Source of the DNA: Chitinophagaceae bacterium
GTDB lineage: Bacteria; Bacteroidota; Bacteroidia; Chitinophagales; Chitinophagaceae
Direction: 5' to 3'
Length of the DNA stretch: 40,657 nt
Assembly: GCA_019745155.1 (NCBI GenBank)
Contig: JAIETM010000011.1
Span: forward strand, 1-40,657
The notes under the pieces are model-generated. The model was not told the origin of the DNA. It did no database searches and was given only the letters and a program-made list of their open reading frames with translations. This document shows positions 6,487-14,738 of this stretch, one piece after another. Each line of letters begins with the position of its first letter. Positions within the stretch are counted from its first letter, which is position 1. Both the position numbers and the translations under genes were made by a program.

Positions 6487-8268
6487 TTATTGGCAATCTA
6501 GTGTATAAATTGTTTTTTCTGGTTTAAATAATCCTTGTCTAGGAATTACAGTTGTGTTAATTACTATAGGCTTAAAATTCCCATTAATATCTTTTTTGTT
6601 TAGAGTAAGTCCCAAATCGAACTGCTTCAATATCGCCGCCATAGCCATTTCATATGCATAATTTCTTTTATTAGGGTCTCCATCTTCAAAATGCTCATAA
6701 GCTTTTTTAAAAGATTTTCCTATAACGCTATTCTCATCCCATTTAGTTCCGTTTAGGCTTTGTTCTATATTCGGCAAAGCAATTGCAGCTTTTGCTGGGT
6801 CTGAAACAGTTAAAACAAATTCGTCTCCACTTGCTGATTTAACAAACGCCCCCTCATAATAAGGATTTTGTATTGATTCTTTTATGGTTTCTGATATGTC
6901 TTTTGCTGAATGAGCTGAATATCCTATTGTAGGATGTGTGTGTAAAGTTCCTGCTAGTTTTTTTAAATTTGTTGTTACAGTTGAAATTACAACATTAGAA
7001 TCTGTACCAGTTTGTACATCTCCAGAAATATAATTAAAAGTCGTGTCATGTACATTAAAAGGATTTACGGTAAATTTTACATAAATTGGAATCCCCTTTT
7101 CCTTTTTTTCCGTGTTCAAATTTGGAATAGTACTTAATGTTGAATCCAATTTGCTTGAATTAAAAATTAAGTCCATCTTTTTAGCCAAATTTTTCTTTTT
7201 TTCACACGGATCTTCAGGAAAAGGTTGTCGTTGTTGTAGTGGTATCCATCCTGGATCAGTATTACAAGGAGTTTGATTAGCAGAAATACCACCACCAGTT
7301 GAATTAGTTTCAAAAGGTTGTTCCTGACAAGGTTGAGGCGGTACAAAACCGCCAGTGCTACCACCTCCACCGCCGGAGCCTGAACCAGAGCCAGAACCTG
7401 AACCTGAACCTGAACCAGAACCAGAACCTGATGAAGAACCTCCGCCTCCAACATATTCCAAAACAGTCCAGCAAATTGATATTATCCTATAATCTATGCA
7501 AACTCCAGTAATACAATTATAACCATCACAAGATCCACCCGGACCGGCACATCTTCCGGGATCGGGACAGTTAATATAGGTTACACCTAAGTCTAAACAA
7601 TACTCAACTTCTTGTAATAAATTAACAGCTACACCCGATAGACTTTTTGTTTTAAGGATTTTGACTTTCTTTGGTTGATTCTTATATTTATCAAACAAAC
7701 TATTGTCTGTGATATTAAAATCAGTGTGTCCAAACACCCTGTTGTCAAAACTCATAAAAAAGGCAGCGAAGCTTTCTGCTGAAGGTTTTGACGGATTATT
7801 ATTTTGGAATTTCTTATACTGCCAATCGCATAAATAGTTTATTGTTGTGTCTGTCGGTGTAGTTGTCAATACCATTGTTGCATTTACATAATTTTGTGAG
7901 TCTCTAACAAAAGGTATGATATAATTATTGGTTGTACCATTGTTATCGCTTGAAGTAGCTGTAGCATTAGACTGATTTGTTATTAATTGTGTTTGTTGCT
8001 TTTGTTTAACTACTTTGTCCCATCTTGGATAACCTATTTGGTTAACTGTTTTTTCTACAAACTTGTATTGGTTGTTTTTTCTCTTTAGAAATTCAATAAT
8101 CTTTTTTTCTTCTTCATTACTGCTTCTGTTTGTTTCAAAAAATTTACTCTCGATTGATTGCCCCTCATTTTTTGCTAAGAGGTCTTTTTTGCTACATGAA
8201 AGTATGCAGCATATGGAAATGAGAAATGCTAATTTAATTGCAAGCATTTGGTTAATTGTGTTTCGCAT
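6487..8268 (-). CDS. Lipoprotein with Gly-Ser linker and JAMM-like C-terminal domain
   Basis: This 593-aa protein starts with a lipoprotein signal ending in ILSC (Cys25). Residues 26-220 are polar and N/T-rich. Residues 224-266 are Cys-rich, with nine cysteines. Residues 275-305 form a GS-repeat linker encoded by a 6-bp tandem repeat. In the C-terminal part, LAGTLHTHPTIGYSAHSAKDI (His443, His445, Ser454, Asp457) resembles the JAB/MPN+ metalloprotease motif HxH-x7-S-x2-D, but with one extra residue in the spacer. Bacteroidota have many lipoproteins ending in HTHP-type domains. The catalytic upstream Glu is not obvious. Likely role: surface-anchored or periplasmic metallopeptidase-like protein. 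Codon use is AT-rich compared with its neighbours. It is probably first in an operon with the 143-aa secreted protein. Confidence 0.82.
   Translation of the reverse strand: MRNTINQMLAIKLAFLISICCILSCSKKDLLAKNEGQSIESKFFETNRSSNEEEKKIIEFLKRKNNQYKFVEKTVNQIGYPRWDKVVKQKQQTQLITNQSNATATSSDNNGTTNNYIIPFVRDSQNYVNATMVLTTTPTDTTINYLCDWQYKKFQNNNPSKPSAESFAAFFMSFDNRVFGHTDFNITDNSLFDKYKNQPKKVKILKTKSLSGVAVNLLQEVEYCLDLGVTYINCPDPGRCAGPGGSCDGYNCITGVCIDYRIISICWTVLEYVGGGGSSSGSGSGSGSGSGSGSGSGSGGGGGSTGGFVPPQPCQEQPFETNSTGGGISANQTPCNTDPGWIPLQQRQPFPEDPCEKKKNLAKKMDLIFNSSKLDSTLSTIPNLNTEKKEKGIPIYVKFTVNPFNVHDTTFNYISGDVQTGTDSNVVISTVTTNLKKLAGTLHTHPTIGYSAHSAKDISETIKESIQNPYYEGAFVKSASGDEFVLTVSDPAKAAIALPNIEQSLNGTKWDENSVIGKSFKKAYEHFEDGDPNKRNYAYEMAMAAILKQFDLGLTLNKKDINGNFKPIVINTTVIPRQGLFKPEKTIYTLDCQ
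7375..7440 (-). repeat. 6-bp tandem repeat encoding a Gly-Ser linker
   Basis: About eleven near-identical GGTTCN/GGCTCN hexamers encode consecutive Gly-Ser pairs inside the lipoprotein gene. Because the unit is 6 bp, gain or loss of units changes linker length without shifting the frame. Third-position variation (GGTTCA, GGTTCT, GGCTCT) shows that the array is partly diverged. Confidence 0.85.
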
Positions 8269-8680
8269 GTTTGGTTGTTTTGGTTATTAAGGGATTATTG
8301 AAACTAAATATTAGTATTGCTTACAACTCGTAAATACGCGCAACTAAACGGTTACTTTTTTTGAATATCAACCTGATCGACAAAACTCAATTTCTGTGTA
8401 AAAGCGTTTAGAAACGTTGATTAATCCAAATCTACCCGACTTGTTTCAAAAAGTCAACCCGTTAAACAACGGTATTTTTGGGGTAAAACACCCCCCATAA
8501 AAATGGGAATTTTCCTGTAGTGATTGGTTGGTGAGAACACCACATGTGTAAGAAAGATTAAAATGATTAGCACCAAAAAGCCGCACAAAAGTATTTAGAT
8601 CGCTGCCACAAAGAATGACTATACTTTTGGCAAACCCTCTTTCCATTTCATATAAATAGCAGATTGCGATAAACAGAACT
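8269..8680. other. Intergenic stretch, no gene recognised
   Basis: This AT-rich region lies upstream of the lipoprotein gene and should hold its promoter. I could not find an exact TAnnTTTG element in the expected position. Two open frames further in (8446-8712 and one overlapping the repeat island) read through repeat modules and lack protein-like composition, so they are not called. Confidence 0.5.
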
Positions 8681-8850
8681 ATGACCCTAAAGGGGTTGAA
8701 TATGATGTGCAATCATACCGCAGGGTCTCCGTCTTCGTTGGAAGACCCTGCGGGGACACAAGGGGTTGAATATAATTTGCAATGATCGCGGTGATAACAC
8801 CGCGATGGGCATTATAGATAAGATTACCTGCGGGGACAATGACAAGATTA
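8681..8850. repeat. Hairpin repeat island C
   Basis: Modules of island A recur in shuffled form. A GACCC-TAAAG-GGGTT hairpin with the GAATATGATGTGCA tail (8683) is followed by the GCAGGGTCT...AGACCCTGC long hairpin (about 8720-8757). Next come a truncated half of the AACCC module (from 8761), the CGCGGTG-ataa-CACCGCG hairpin with the ATGGGCAT tail, and two short ACCTGYGG remnants. Module order differs from island A. Confidence 0.85.
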
Positions 8851-8882
8851 CCTGTGGTGATCTTAACGGGAGGTCTTACCCA

Positions 8883-8918
8883 AAGCCCTAACCCCGCTTT
8901 CAGCGTGGAGGCTTTTTT
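8883..8918 (+). terminator. Orphan terminator-like hairpin
   Basis: AAGCC...CCGCT / AGCG.GG.GGCTT forms an interrupted stem followed by a T run (GCTTTTTTCC) on the plus strand. There is no plus-strand gene upstream within this intergenic region, so it may be a remnant, or may end an unannotated transcript. Confidence 0.35.
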
Positions 8919-8954
8919 CCTTGTCTGCTTAGCAAAGCAAGCTTTGCACGCATC

Positions 8955-8992
8955 CAAATAAAAAAGCCCTCAACACTTCGTGTTGGGGCTTT
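8955..8992 (-). terminator. Intrinsic terminator after tRNA-Leu
   Basis: On the minus strand AAAGCCCCAACA-CGAAG-TGTTGAGGGCTTT forms a 12-bp stem with one bulged A, followed by TTTTATTT. It begins two bases after the tRNA 3' end and so is placed to end that transcript. Confidence 0.85.
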
Positions 8993-8993
8993 G

Positions 8994-9078
8994 TGCCCAG
9001 GACAAGATTCGAACTTGCACGCCCTTTACGGGCACCACCACCTCAAAGTGGCTTGTCTACCAGTTTCAACACCTGGGC
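8994..9078 (-). tRNA. tRNA-Leu, anticodon GAG
   Basis: An 85-nt class II tRNA. The acceptor stem pairs GCCCAGG with CCTGGGC, with discriminator A. The anticodon arm is CCACT-TTGAGGT-GGTGG, giving anticodon GAG for CUC/CUU codons. A long variable arm (TGCCCGTAAAGGGCG) is typical of Leu and Ser tRNAs. The T arm is GCAAG-TTCGAAT-CTTGT. CCA is not encoded. It sits 47 bp downstream of the argS stop on the same strand, with its own promoter-like element and terminator. Confidence 0.93.
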
Positions 9079-9088
9079 AACCGGGCTG

Positions 9089-9117
9089 CAAAAATAGGGG
9101 TTGGCAGCAAATATCAA
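9089..9117 (-). promoter_or_regulatory. Putative Bacteroidota promoter for tRNA-Leu
   Basis: On the minus strand TTG (9117-9115) is followed after 18 bp by TATTTTTG (9096-9089), which matches the Bacteroidota -33 TTG / -7 TAnnTTTG arrangement. It would start transcription a few bases before the tRNA 5' end. Confidence 0.5.
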
Positions 9118-9125
9118 CTGCTTTT

Positions 9126-10904
9126 TTACATTCTTTCCGGAACTGCAATGCCCAATGCCTGCATGCCTGTTTTCAGTACGGTAGCAGTGAGTTGTGATAG
9201 TTGTAAACGCAATGTTTTCTTTTCAGCACTTTCTGCATTGGCAATAGAATGTTCAGTATAAAAACTATTGAAGGTTTTCGCAATATTGAACACATAAATA
9301 GCCAACTGTGATGGGTCATGCGTATTCGCAGCAGTTTCCAATACCACAGGAAATTGTTCCAATGCAACAGTCAATGCCTTTTCTAAAGGCAGTAAGTCGG
9401 CGCTGACTGTAGATGCAAAATCAGCTGCATCTGCTTTGCGCAAAATGCTTCGGATACGTGCATGGGTGTATTGAATGAATGGGCCGGTGAAGCCATGGAA
9501 ATCGATACTTTCTTCCGGATTGAAAATCATTTTCTTCTTCGGATCTACTCGCAGGAGGAAAAACTTCAGCGCACCCAAACCAATGGTATCATAGAGTTCT
9601 GTGAGTTCTGCATCTGTAAAATCTTTCACTTTGCCCAACTCTTCCGTTTTCTGACGCGCAATATTCACCATTTCATCCACCAGATCATCCGCATCTACCA
9701 CAGTGCCTTCTCGGCTCTTCATTTTACCAGTAGGCAATTCTACCATGCCATAACTCAAGTGGTAGATACCATCCGCAGAAGGTAATCCCAACTTCTGACA
9801 AATCAGTTTCAACACTTTGAAGTGGTAGTTCTGTTCATCACCCACCACATAGATGCTTTGATCGCAACCAAACTCTGCTGTTTTCTGTTCAGCCAAACCA
9901 ATATCCTGTGTGATGTATACCGATGTACCATCTTTTCTGCGCACCAGTTTTTCATCCAGTCCGTCCGCAGTTAAATCAATCCAAACAGAACCATCTTCTT
10001 TTTGATAAAAAACATTTTTCGACAAACCTTTTTCTACCAAGTCTTTTCCAAGCAGATATGTATTGCTTTCGTAATAAGTCTTATCAAAGCTGCTGCCGAT
10101 GCGCGCATACGTAGCATTGAAGCCATCATATACCCAGCCATTCATTGTTTGCCAGAGTTCCATCACTTCAGGCTTGCCTGCTTCCCAGTCAACCAATATT
10201 TGCTGCGTGGCTTTCATGATGGGGGCTTCACGCTCTGCAGTGTCTTTATCCATGCCCTTGGTCATCAGTTCATTCACTTCGGCTTTATAGGCATCGTTGA
10301 ATTTTACGTAGTAATCGCCTACAAAATGATCGCCCTTTATACCAGTAGATGTTGGCGTAGCACCGTTACCAAACAACTGCCATGCGATCATGCTCTTGCA
10401 GATATGCACACCACGATCGTTTACGATACAAGTTTTGATTACTTCATATCCATTCAACTCCAGAATAGAAGCAATGCTCCAGCCAAGGAAATTATTACGC
10501 AGGTGGCCAAGGTGCAGTGGTTTATTGGTGTTGGGTGAGGAATATTCCACCATCACTTTTTGTCCGTTCGCTGGCTTGCGACCATAAGCGGGGTTCGCAT
10601 ATTGGTCTTTGATTACTTGCAACCAATAAGCATCATCCACCACCAAGTTCAGAAAACCCTTGATGACATTATAGCTTTTGAAAAGGTTGGGGGAGTTGGC
10701 CACCATTTGTTTACCCAATGCATCGCCCAATGCTTCGGGTGATTGTTTGAGTTGTTTTACAAATGCAAAGAGCACAACGGTATAATCGCCTTCAAACTCT
10801 GGTTTGGTTTCATTCACCAGCACAGCATGTTCGTCGATGCTCACCTGATACAATTCCTGAATGGCCTTGCTAGTTAAATGCCTGATCTGTGCCGTAATCC
10901 GCAT
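9126..10904 (-). CDS. argS: Arginine--tRNA ligase
   Basis: This 592-aa class I aminoacyl-tRNA synthetase charges tRNA-Arg in the cytoplasm. The N-terminal tRNA-binding domain contains EFEGDYTVVLF. The HIGH motif appears as HLGHLRN after VEYSSPNTNKPL. The KMSKS region is GKMKSREGTVVDADDLVDEM, the form usual in bacterial ArgS. The C-terminal helical anticodon-binding domain ends in GIAVPERM, as expected of a complete ArgS. Length is normal (550-600 aa). A TAGTTTTG element lies 23 bp upstream of the start. The tRNA-Leu gene follows on the same strand. Confidence 0.97.
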   Translation of the reverse strand: MRITAQIRHLTSKAIQELYQVSIDEHAVLVNETKPEFEGDYTVVLFAFVKQLKQSPEALGDALGKQMVANSPNLFKSYNVIKGFLNLVVDDAYWLQVIKDQYANPAYGRKPANGQKVMVEYSSPNTNKPLHLGHLRNNFLGWSIASILELNGYEVIKTCIVNDRGVHICKSMIAWQLFGNGATPTSTGIKGDHFVGDYYVKFNDAYKAEVNELMTKGMDKDTAEREAPIMKATQQILVDWEAGKPEVMELWQTMNGWVYDGFNATYARIGSSFDKTYYESNTYLLGKDLVEKGLSKNVFYQKEDGSVWIDLTADGLDEKLVRRKDGTSVYITQDIGLAEQKTAEFGCDQSIYVVGDEQNYHFKVLKLICQKLGLPSADGIYHLSYGMVELPTGKMKSREGTVVDADDLVDEMVNIARQKTEELGKVKDFTDAELTELYDTIGLGALKFFLLRVDPKKKMIFNPEESIDFHGFTGPFIQYTHARIRSILRKADAADFASTVSADLLPLEKALTVALEQFPVVLETAANTHDPSQLAIYVFNIAKTFNSFYTEHSIANAESAEKKTLRLQLSQLTATVLKTGMQALGIAVPERM

Positions 10905-10926
10905 GGTGCTGAACAGTTTTGGAGCG

Positions 10927-10955
10927 CAAAACTAATCAATAATGGGCTACATTTG
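10927..10955. promoter_or_regulatory. Divergent -7 promoter elements between argS and the gtrA-like gene
   Basis: Two TAnnTTTG elements point away from each other: TAGTTTTG on the minus strand (10934-10927) toward argS, and TACATTTG on the plus strand (10948-10955) toward the GtrA-like gene. The -33 boxes are weak. The plus-strand element is so close to the ATG at 10964 that either the message is nearly leaderless or an internal start (11003 or 11042) is used. Confidence 0.4.
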
Positions 10956-10963
10956 CCGGCTAT

Positions 10964-11455
10964 ATGCGTCGCGTACACGATTGGTTAAGGCAGACAATTT
11001 TGATGGTAGTGGATTGGTTTTATCCGCTGTTTCGTCGTTTCATGCCCCAGCAAACCTATCGTTATGCAGCTTGTGGCGGCTTCAATACGGTGCTGGACAT
11101 CCTTTTATTTTTCGTAGGGTATAACTATGTTTTTCACAAAGAGCCGATACCCGTTTATGGCAGCATCATCATTACGCCACACATCGCTGCATTCTTATTT
11201 GCCTTTCTCTTTACTTTCCCCATCGGCTTTTATTTAAGCCGGTATGTGGTTTGGCAGCAGACAGATACCGCCAAGCGGGAACAGCTCATGAAATATTTCA
11301 TCGTAGTCTTTGGCTGTATTGGCCTGAACTATATGTTCCTGAAAATTCTGGTGGAATTCTTTGGTTGGTACCCAACTCCGGCCAAGATTCTGACGACTGT
11401 CTTTGTTGTCATGTTCAGCTATTTGAGCCAGAAAAACTACACGTTTAAGTCCTGA
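10964..11455 (+). CDS. GtrA-like small membrane protein
   Basis: This 163-aa protein has the four hydrophobic segments and motifs of the GtrA/DPMS family. YRYAACGGFNTVLDILLFFVGYN matches the usual start of the domain, IAAFLFAFLFTFPIGFYLSRYVVW matches the central helices with the N-terminal end of a conserved F-x-x-x-R-x-x-V-F-like turn, and it ends in a SYLSQKNYTFKS tail. GtrA proteins are thought to flip or present polyprenyl-linked sugars for glycosylation of lipids, O-antigen or wall polymers. No glycosyltransferase gene is adjacent. The start could be the ATG at 10964 or a later one, because a promoter-like TACATTTG ends only 8 bp before it. Confidence 0.85.
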   Translation: MRRVHDWLRQTILMVVDWFYPLFRRFMPQQTYRYAACGGFNTVLDILLFFVGYNYVFHKEPIPVYGSIIITPHIAAFLFAFLFTFPIGFYLSRYVVWQQTDTAKREQLMKYFIVVFGCIGLNYMFLKILVEFFGWYPTPAKILTTVFVVMFSYLSQKNYTFKS

Positions 11456-11502
11456 CAAATTACCTTGTAAACCCCTGATTTGCTGCCATTTCTCCGTTTT
11501 CT

Positions 11503-11557
11503 CTGTCACTTTCTGCCAATTTAACACATGGGCCTGTCATGGCACAATGATTGACAG
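11503..11557 (+). promoter_or_regulatory. Sigma-54-like promoter and inverted repeat upstream of dnaK
   Basis: TGGCAC (11540-11545), five bases, then TTGA (11551-11554) match the sigma-54 consensus TGGCACR-N4-TTGC at exact spacing, with the last C replaced by A. The element sits inside an inverted repeat CTGTCA-N12-TGACAG (11534-11557). Two related half sites, CTGTCA (11503) and CTGCCA (11513), lie further upstream. The dnaK ATG is 37 bp downstream. No CIRCE element is present. Confidence 0.5.
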
Positions 11558-11590
11558 ATAGAAGCGATTATTCATCTGAAATTCAATGTT

Positions 11591-13501
11591 ATGGGTAAAA
11601 TTATAGGAATTGACCTCGGTACCACGAACAGTTGCGTGGCCGTGATGGAAGGATCTGAACCAGTTGTGATTGCCAACGATGAAGGCCGCCGCACCACGCC
11701 ATCCGTGGTAGGTTTCCTGAAGAATGGCGAGCGTAAAGTGGGTGACCCCGCTAAGCGTCAGGCTATTACCAACCCCGGCAACACCATTAGCTCTGTGAAG
11801 CGTTTTATGGGCCGCAGATTCGATGAAGTAACTGAAGAAATCAGCCACTGGAGCTACAAAGTAGTGAAGGGCGATAACAATACCGTACGTGTGGATATTG
11901 ACGGACGCCAGTATACACCGCAGGAAATTTCTGCGATGGTGCTCCAGAAAATGAAGAAGACTGCTGAAGACTACCTGGGTCAGGAAGTAACAGAAGCGGT
12001 TATCACCGTACCTGCATATTTCAATGATGCCCAGCGTCAGGCAACGAAAGAAGCCGGTGAAATTGCTGGTCTGAATGTGCGTCGTATCGTAAACGAGCCA
12101 ACTGCTGCGGCACTGGCTTACGGTATGGATAAGAAGCACCAGGACATGAAGATTGCCGTATTCGACCTTGGTGGTGGTACTTTCGATATCTCTATTCTGG
12201 AATTAGGTGATGGCGTATTCGAAGTAAAATCTACCAACGGTGATACCCACCTGGGTGGTGATGATTTCGATAAAGTGATCATCGACTGGTTGGCTGATGA
12301 GTTCAAGACGCAGGAAGCAATCGACCTGCGTAAAGATCCAATGGCTTTACAGCGTTTGAAAGAAGCGGCTGAGAAAGCAAAGATTGAATTGAGTTCTTCT
12401 TCTGAAACAGAAATCAACTTACCATATATCACTGCAGTAGACGGTGTGCCTAAGCACTTAGTGCTGAAGTTGAGCCGTGCTAAGTTTGAGCAGTTGAGCG
12501 ATAACCTCTTTGCTCGTTGCTTAAAGCCTTGCGAAGCTGCATTGAAAGATGCCGGTTACAATGCATCAGAAATTGATGAAGTAATTCTGGTAGGTGGTTC
12601 TACACGTATTCCTAAAGTACAGGAGATCGTTGAGAAGTTCTTCGGTAAGAAGCCTAACCGTGGTGTAAACCCTGATGAAGTAGTAGCAGTTGGTGCGGCT
12701 ATTCAAGGAGCGGTATTAACCGGTGAAGTGAAGGATGTATTGTTACTGGATGTTACACCATTGAGCTTGGGTATTGAAACCATGGGTAGTGTGATGACCG
12801 TGATGATTCCTGCCAACACAACGATTCCTACCAAGAAAACAGAAGTATTCTCTACAGCGAGCGATAACCAGCCTGGTGTACAGATCCATGTATTGCAGGG
12901 TGAGCGTTCACTGGCGAAGGATAATAAGAGCTTGGGTATTTTCAACCTCGATGGTATTCCACCAGCACCACGCGGTGTGCCTCAGATCGAAGTAACTTTT
13001 GATATTGATGCCAACGGTATCTTGAACGTTCAAGCGAAAGACAAGGGTACTGGTAAAGAACAGAAGATTCGTATTGAAGCAGGCAGTGGTTTGAGCAAGG
13101 AAGAAATCGAAAAGATGAAGGCCGAAGCAAAAGCCAACGAAGAAGCAGATAAGCAGGCTCGTGAAAAAATCGACAAGCTGAATCAGGCAGATAGTTTGGT
13201 ATTCCAAACTGAAAAGCAGTTGAAAGAGTTTGGTGATAAGATTCCGGCTGATAAGAAAGCGCCTATCGAATCTGCGCTAAACAAACTGAAAGAAGCACAT
13301 AAGGCACAGGATATTGCCGCAGTTGATGCAGCAATGGCTGAGATGAATACTGCCTGGACTGCAGCTTCTGAAGAAATCTACAAAGCACAACAGGCAGCTG
13401 GCGGTGCACAAGGTGCGGATGCAGGTACTGCAGATGCCGGTGCGCAAGCAAACAACAGCGGTAGCAATGTAGAAGATGCACAGTTTGAAGAAGTGAAATA
13501 A
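11591..13501 (+). CDS. dnaK: Molecular chaperone DnaK (Hsp70)
   Basis: This 636-aa Hsp70 folds and disaggregates proteins in the cytoplasm with DnaJ and GrpE. The N-terminal ATPase shows [16 protein letters not shown], then [50 protein letters not shown] and [13 protein letters not shown]. The linker [18 protein letters not shown] is followed by the substrate-binding domain and a helical lid. The tail is alanine/glycine-rich and ends in [10 protein letters not shown], a normal DnaK C-terminus. It stands alone: dnaJ and grpE are not adjacent in this window. A sigma-54-like element precedes it and a strong terminator follows. Confidence 0.99.
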   Translation: MGKIIGIDLGTTNSCVAVMEGSEPVVIANDEGRRTTPSVVGFLKNGERKVGDPAKRQAITNPGNTISSVKRFMGRRFDEVTEEISHWSYKVVKGDNNTVRVDIDGRQYTPQEISAMVLQKMKKTAEDYLGQEVTEAVITVPAYFNDAQRQATKEAGEIAGLNVRRIVNEPTAAALAYGMDKKHQDMKIAVFDLGGGTFDISILELGDGVFEVKSTNGDTHLGGDDFDKVIIDWLADEFKTQEAIDLRKDPMALQRLKEAAEKAKIELSSSSETEINLPYITAVDGVPKHLVLKLSRAKFEQLSDNLFARCLKPCEAALKDAGYNASEIDEVILVGGSTRIPKVQEIVEKFFGKKPNRGVNPDEVVAVGAAIQGAVLTGEVKDVLLLDVTPLSLGIETMGSVMTVMIPANTTIPTKKTEVFSTASDNQPGVQIHVLQGERSLAKDNKSLGIFNLDGIPPAPRGVPQIEVTFDIDANGILNVQAKDKGTGKEQKIRIEAGSGLSKEEIEKMKAEAKANEEADKQAREKIDKLNQADSLVFQTEKQLKEFGDKIPADKKAPIESALNKLKEAHKAQDIAAVDAAMAEMNTAWTAASEEIYKAQQAAGGAQGADAGTADAGAQANNSGSNVEDAQFEEVK

Positions 13502-13522
13502 TCACTGCAAATGAACATACAG

Positions 13523-13555
13523 AAAACCCTCATCATTGATGAGGGTTTTTCTTTT
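13523..13555. terminator. Bidirectional terminator between dnaK and the PorV-family gene
   Basis: AAAACCCTCATCA pairs perfectly with TGATGAGGGTTTT, followed by T runs on both strands (TTTTCTTTT on the plus strand). It can end both convergent units. Confidence 0.88.
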
Positions 13556-13577
13556 GTATCTGTTGATTGTTTTTAGC

Positions 13578-14738
13578 TTAGTTGAAACTGATACCCAGTT
13601 TAAATCTTTGCATCATCGGGATATTGGCAGCGGTACCACCGGTAGGCACTTGATAAGCCAGTTGTGCACCAAATCGGCCAAAACCCACACCAGCACCTAC
13701 AGTAAAATAATTCAGCGGTTGCACATTGCTTGGTTTGTCCATAAAGTAACCACCGCGAATATGTAAGTAATTCATGTAGCGATATTGCACACCAAAAGAA
13801 AGGCTGTAGTTAGTAGATAATCCGTTAGCACCATTGAAAGATTCACCCCATGCTCTTAGTACATCTTTGTTTCTGAAATCAGTAATGGCTGCTGAATCCT
13901 GAGTATAATTACCAGTATAGCTAGGTGCTCCTGGAATCATGAGTTTGCTATATTTCACTTCAAAGCCTAAATCGTTTTCATCATCAAATAAGAACACATA
14001 ACCAAGGCCAAGATTCAGTGTAGTAGGAATAAAATCCTTACCAATGGCATTATTGACATAAGTGATCTTAGAACTCAGATTTGAAAACTGAAGAGCACCA
14101 CGTAAGAAATTACCATTCACAAATTGTTGGTTATACATCAGACTCACATCACCTGCTAATGCAACACCTGTACTAAACTGATAGCCTGTTGATGCACTTA
14201 CACCACTCGCCATATTGCTGAATACACCGCGCATGGTTACACCAATACCCAATGTATTACTGATCTTGTGTGCATATCCAAAGCTGAGGTCAAAATCATA
14301 TGGGTTAAAGGTGCCGAGACGATCGCCCATGGCTGAGCTCAATTCCATACCACCATGGCTGATGTAGCGGATACCAAAAGAGAGTAGGTCTTTATCATCT
14401 TCAGACTTCTTGTAACCGGCCATGCTCATAAAATAGCTGCCTTTTACATTGCTGCCTGATCCAGTGCTATAGCCCATGTGTGAGAGACCTAAAGCAAATT
14501 GCTTGTCTGAGAACAGTGCTTTCGCATTGTTATGGAATATACTATACTCATCAGGGCTCAAGGTTAAACCTGCATTACCCATACTGGATGAAATTGCATC
14601 CGGTGCAAAACGCAGGTAGGGTACTGCTGTTGTGGTGATGCTCTGAGCTGTAGTGGAGATGCAGCTGAGTACAAACAGCACGGCCAGCAGGTGACCGAAC
14701 AGTCGGCCCTTATTCTTTGGCAAATTGTTTGTATTCAT
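13578..14738 (-). CDS. PorV/PorQ-family outer-membrane protein
   Basis: This 386-aa predicted outer-membrane beta-barrel belongs to the PorV (LptO) family of T9SS-linked proteins. After a signal peptide (LFGHLLAVLFVLSCISTTAQ), VPYLRFAPDAISSSMGNAGLTLSPDEYSIFHNNAKALF parallels the PorV signature of a PFL...PDAR..GMG.AG...SPD....WNPAK stretch. FGIRYISHGG...GTFNPYDFDLSFGYAHKIS matches the next conserved block. The end, RFKLGISFN, is a barrel-type C-terminus. In T9SS, PorV shuttles cargo from the translocon to the attachment complex. Classical porV follows porU; here the upstream gene is a sorted cargo-like protein instead, so this may be a dedicated paralog. Its ATG lies 29 bp inside the upstream gene. 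Confidence 0.82.
   Translation of the reverse strand: MNTNNLPKNKGRLFGHLLAVLFVLSCISTTAQSITTTAVPYLRFAPDAISSSMGNAGLTLSPDEYSIFHNNAKALFSDKQFALGLSHMGYSTGSGSNVKGSYFMSMAGYKKSEDDKDLLSFGIRYISHGGMELSSAMGDRLGTFNPYDFDLSFGYAHKISNTLGIGVTMRGVFSNMASGVSASTGYQFSTGVALAGDVSLMYNQQFVNGNFLRGALQFSNLSSKITYVNNAIGKDFIPTTLNLGLGYVFLFDDENDLGFEVKYSKLMIPGAPSYTGNYTQDSAAITDFRNKDVLRAWGESFNGANGLSTNYSLSFGVQYRYMNYLHIRGGYFMDKPSNVQPLNYFTVGAGVGFGRFGAQLAYQVPTGGTAANIPMMQRFKLGISFN

Noticed and set aside
7167-7454. 95-aa frame inside the GS-repeat of the lipoprotein gene
   Set aside because: It is a frame-shifted reading of the hexamer repeat (VQVQV...); the larger frame is clearly the gene.
8446-8957. Two overlapping minus-strand open frames of 88 and 92 aa
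   Set aside because: They are made of repeat-module translations (IFNPFRV-type peptides); there is no evidence for expression.
8994-9078. tRNA-Leu as an attachment site with a duplicated 3' end
   Set aside because: I found no second copy of the tRNA 3' end in the AT-rich stretch 5734-8268, and there is no integrase nearby; only the position is suggestive.
13536-13766. Plus-strand frame after dnaK
   Set aside because: It begins inside the terminator and lies antisense to the PorV-family gene; it is a shadow.
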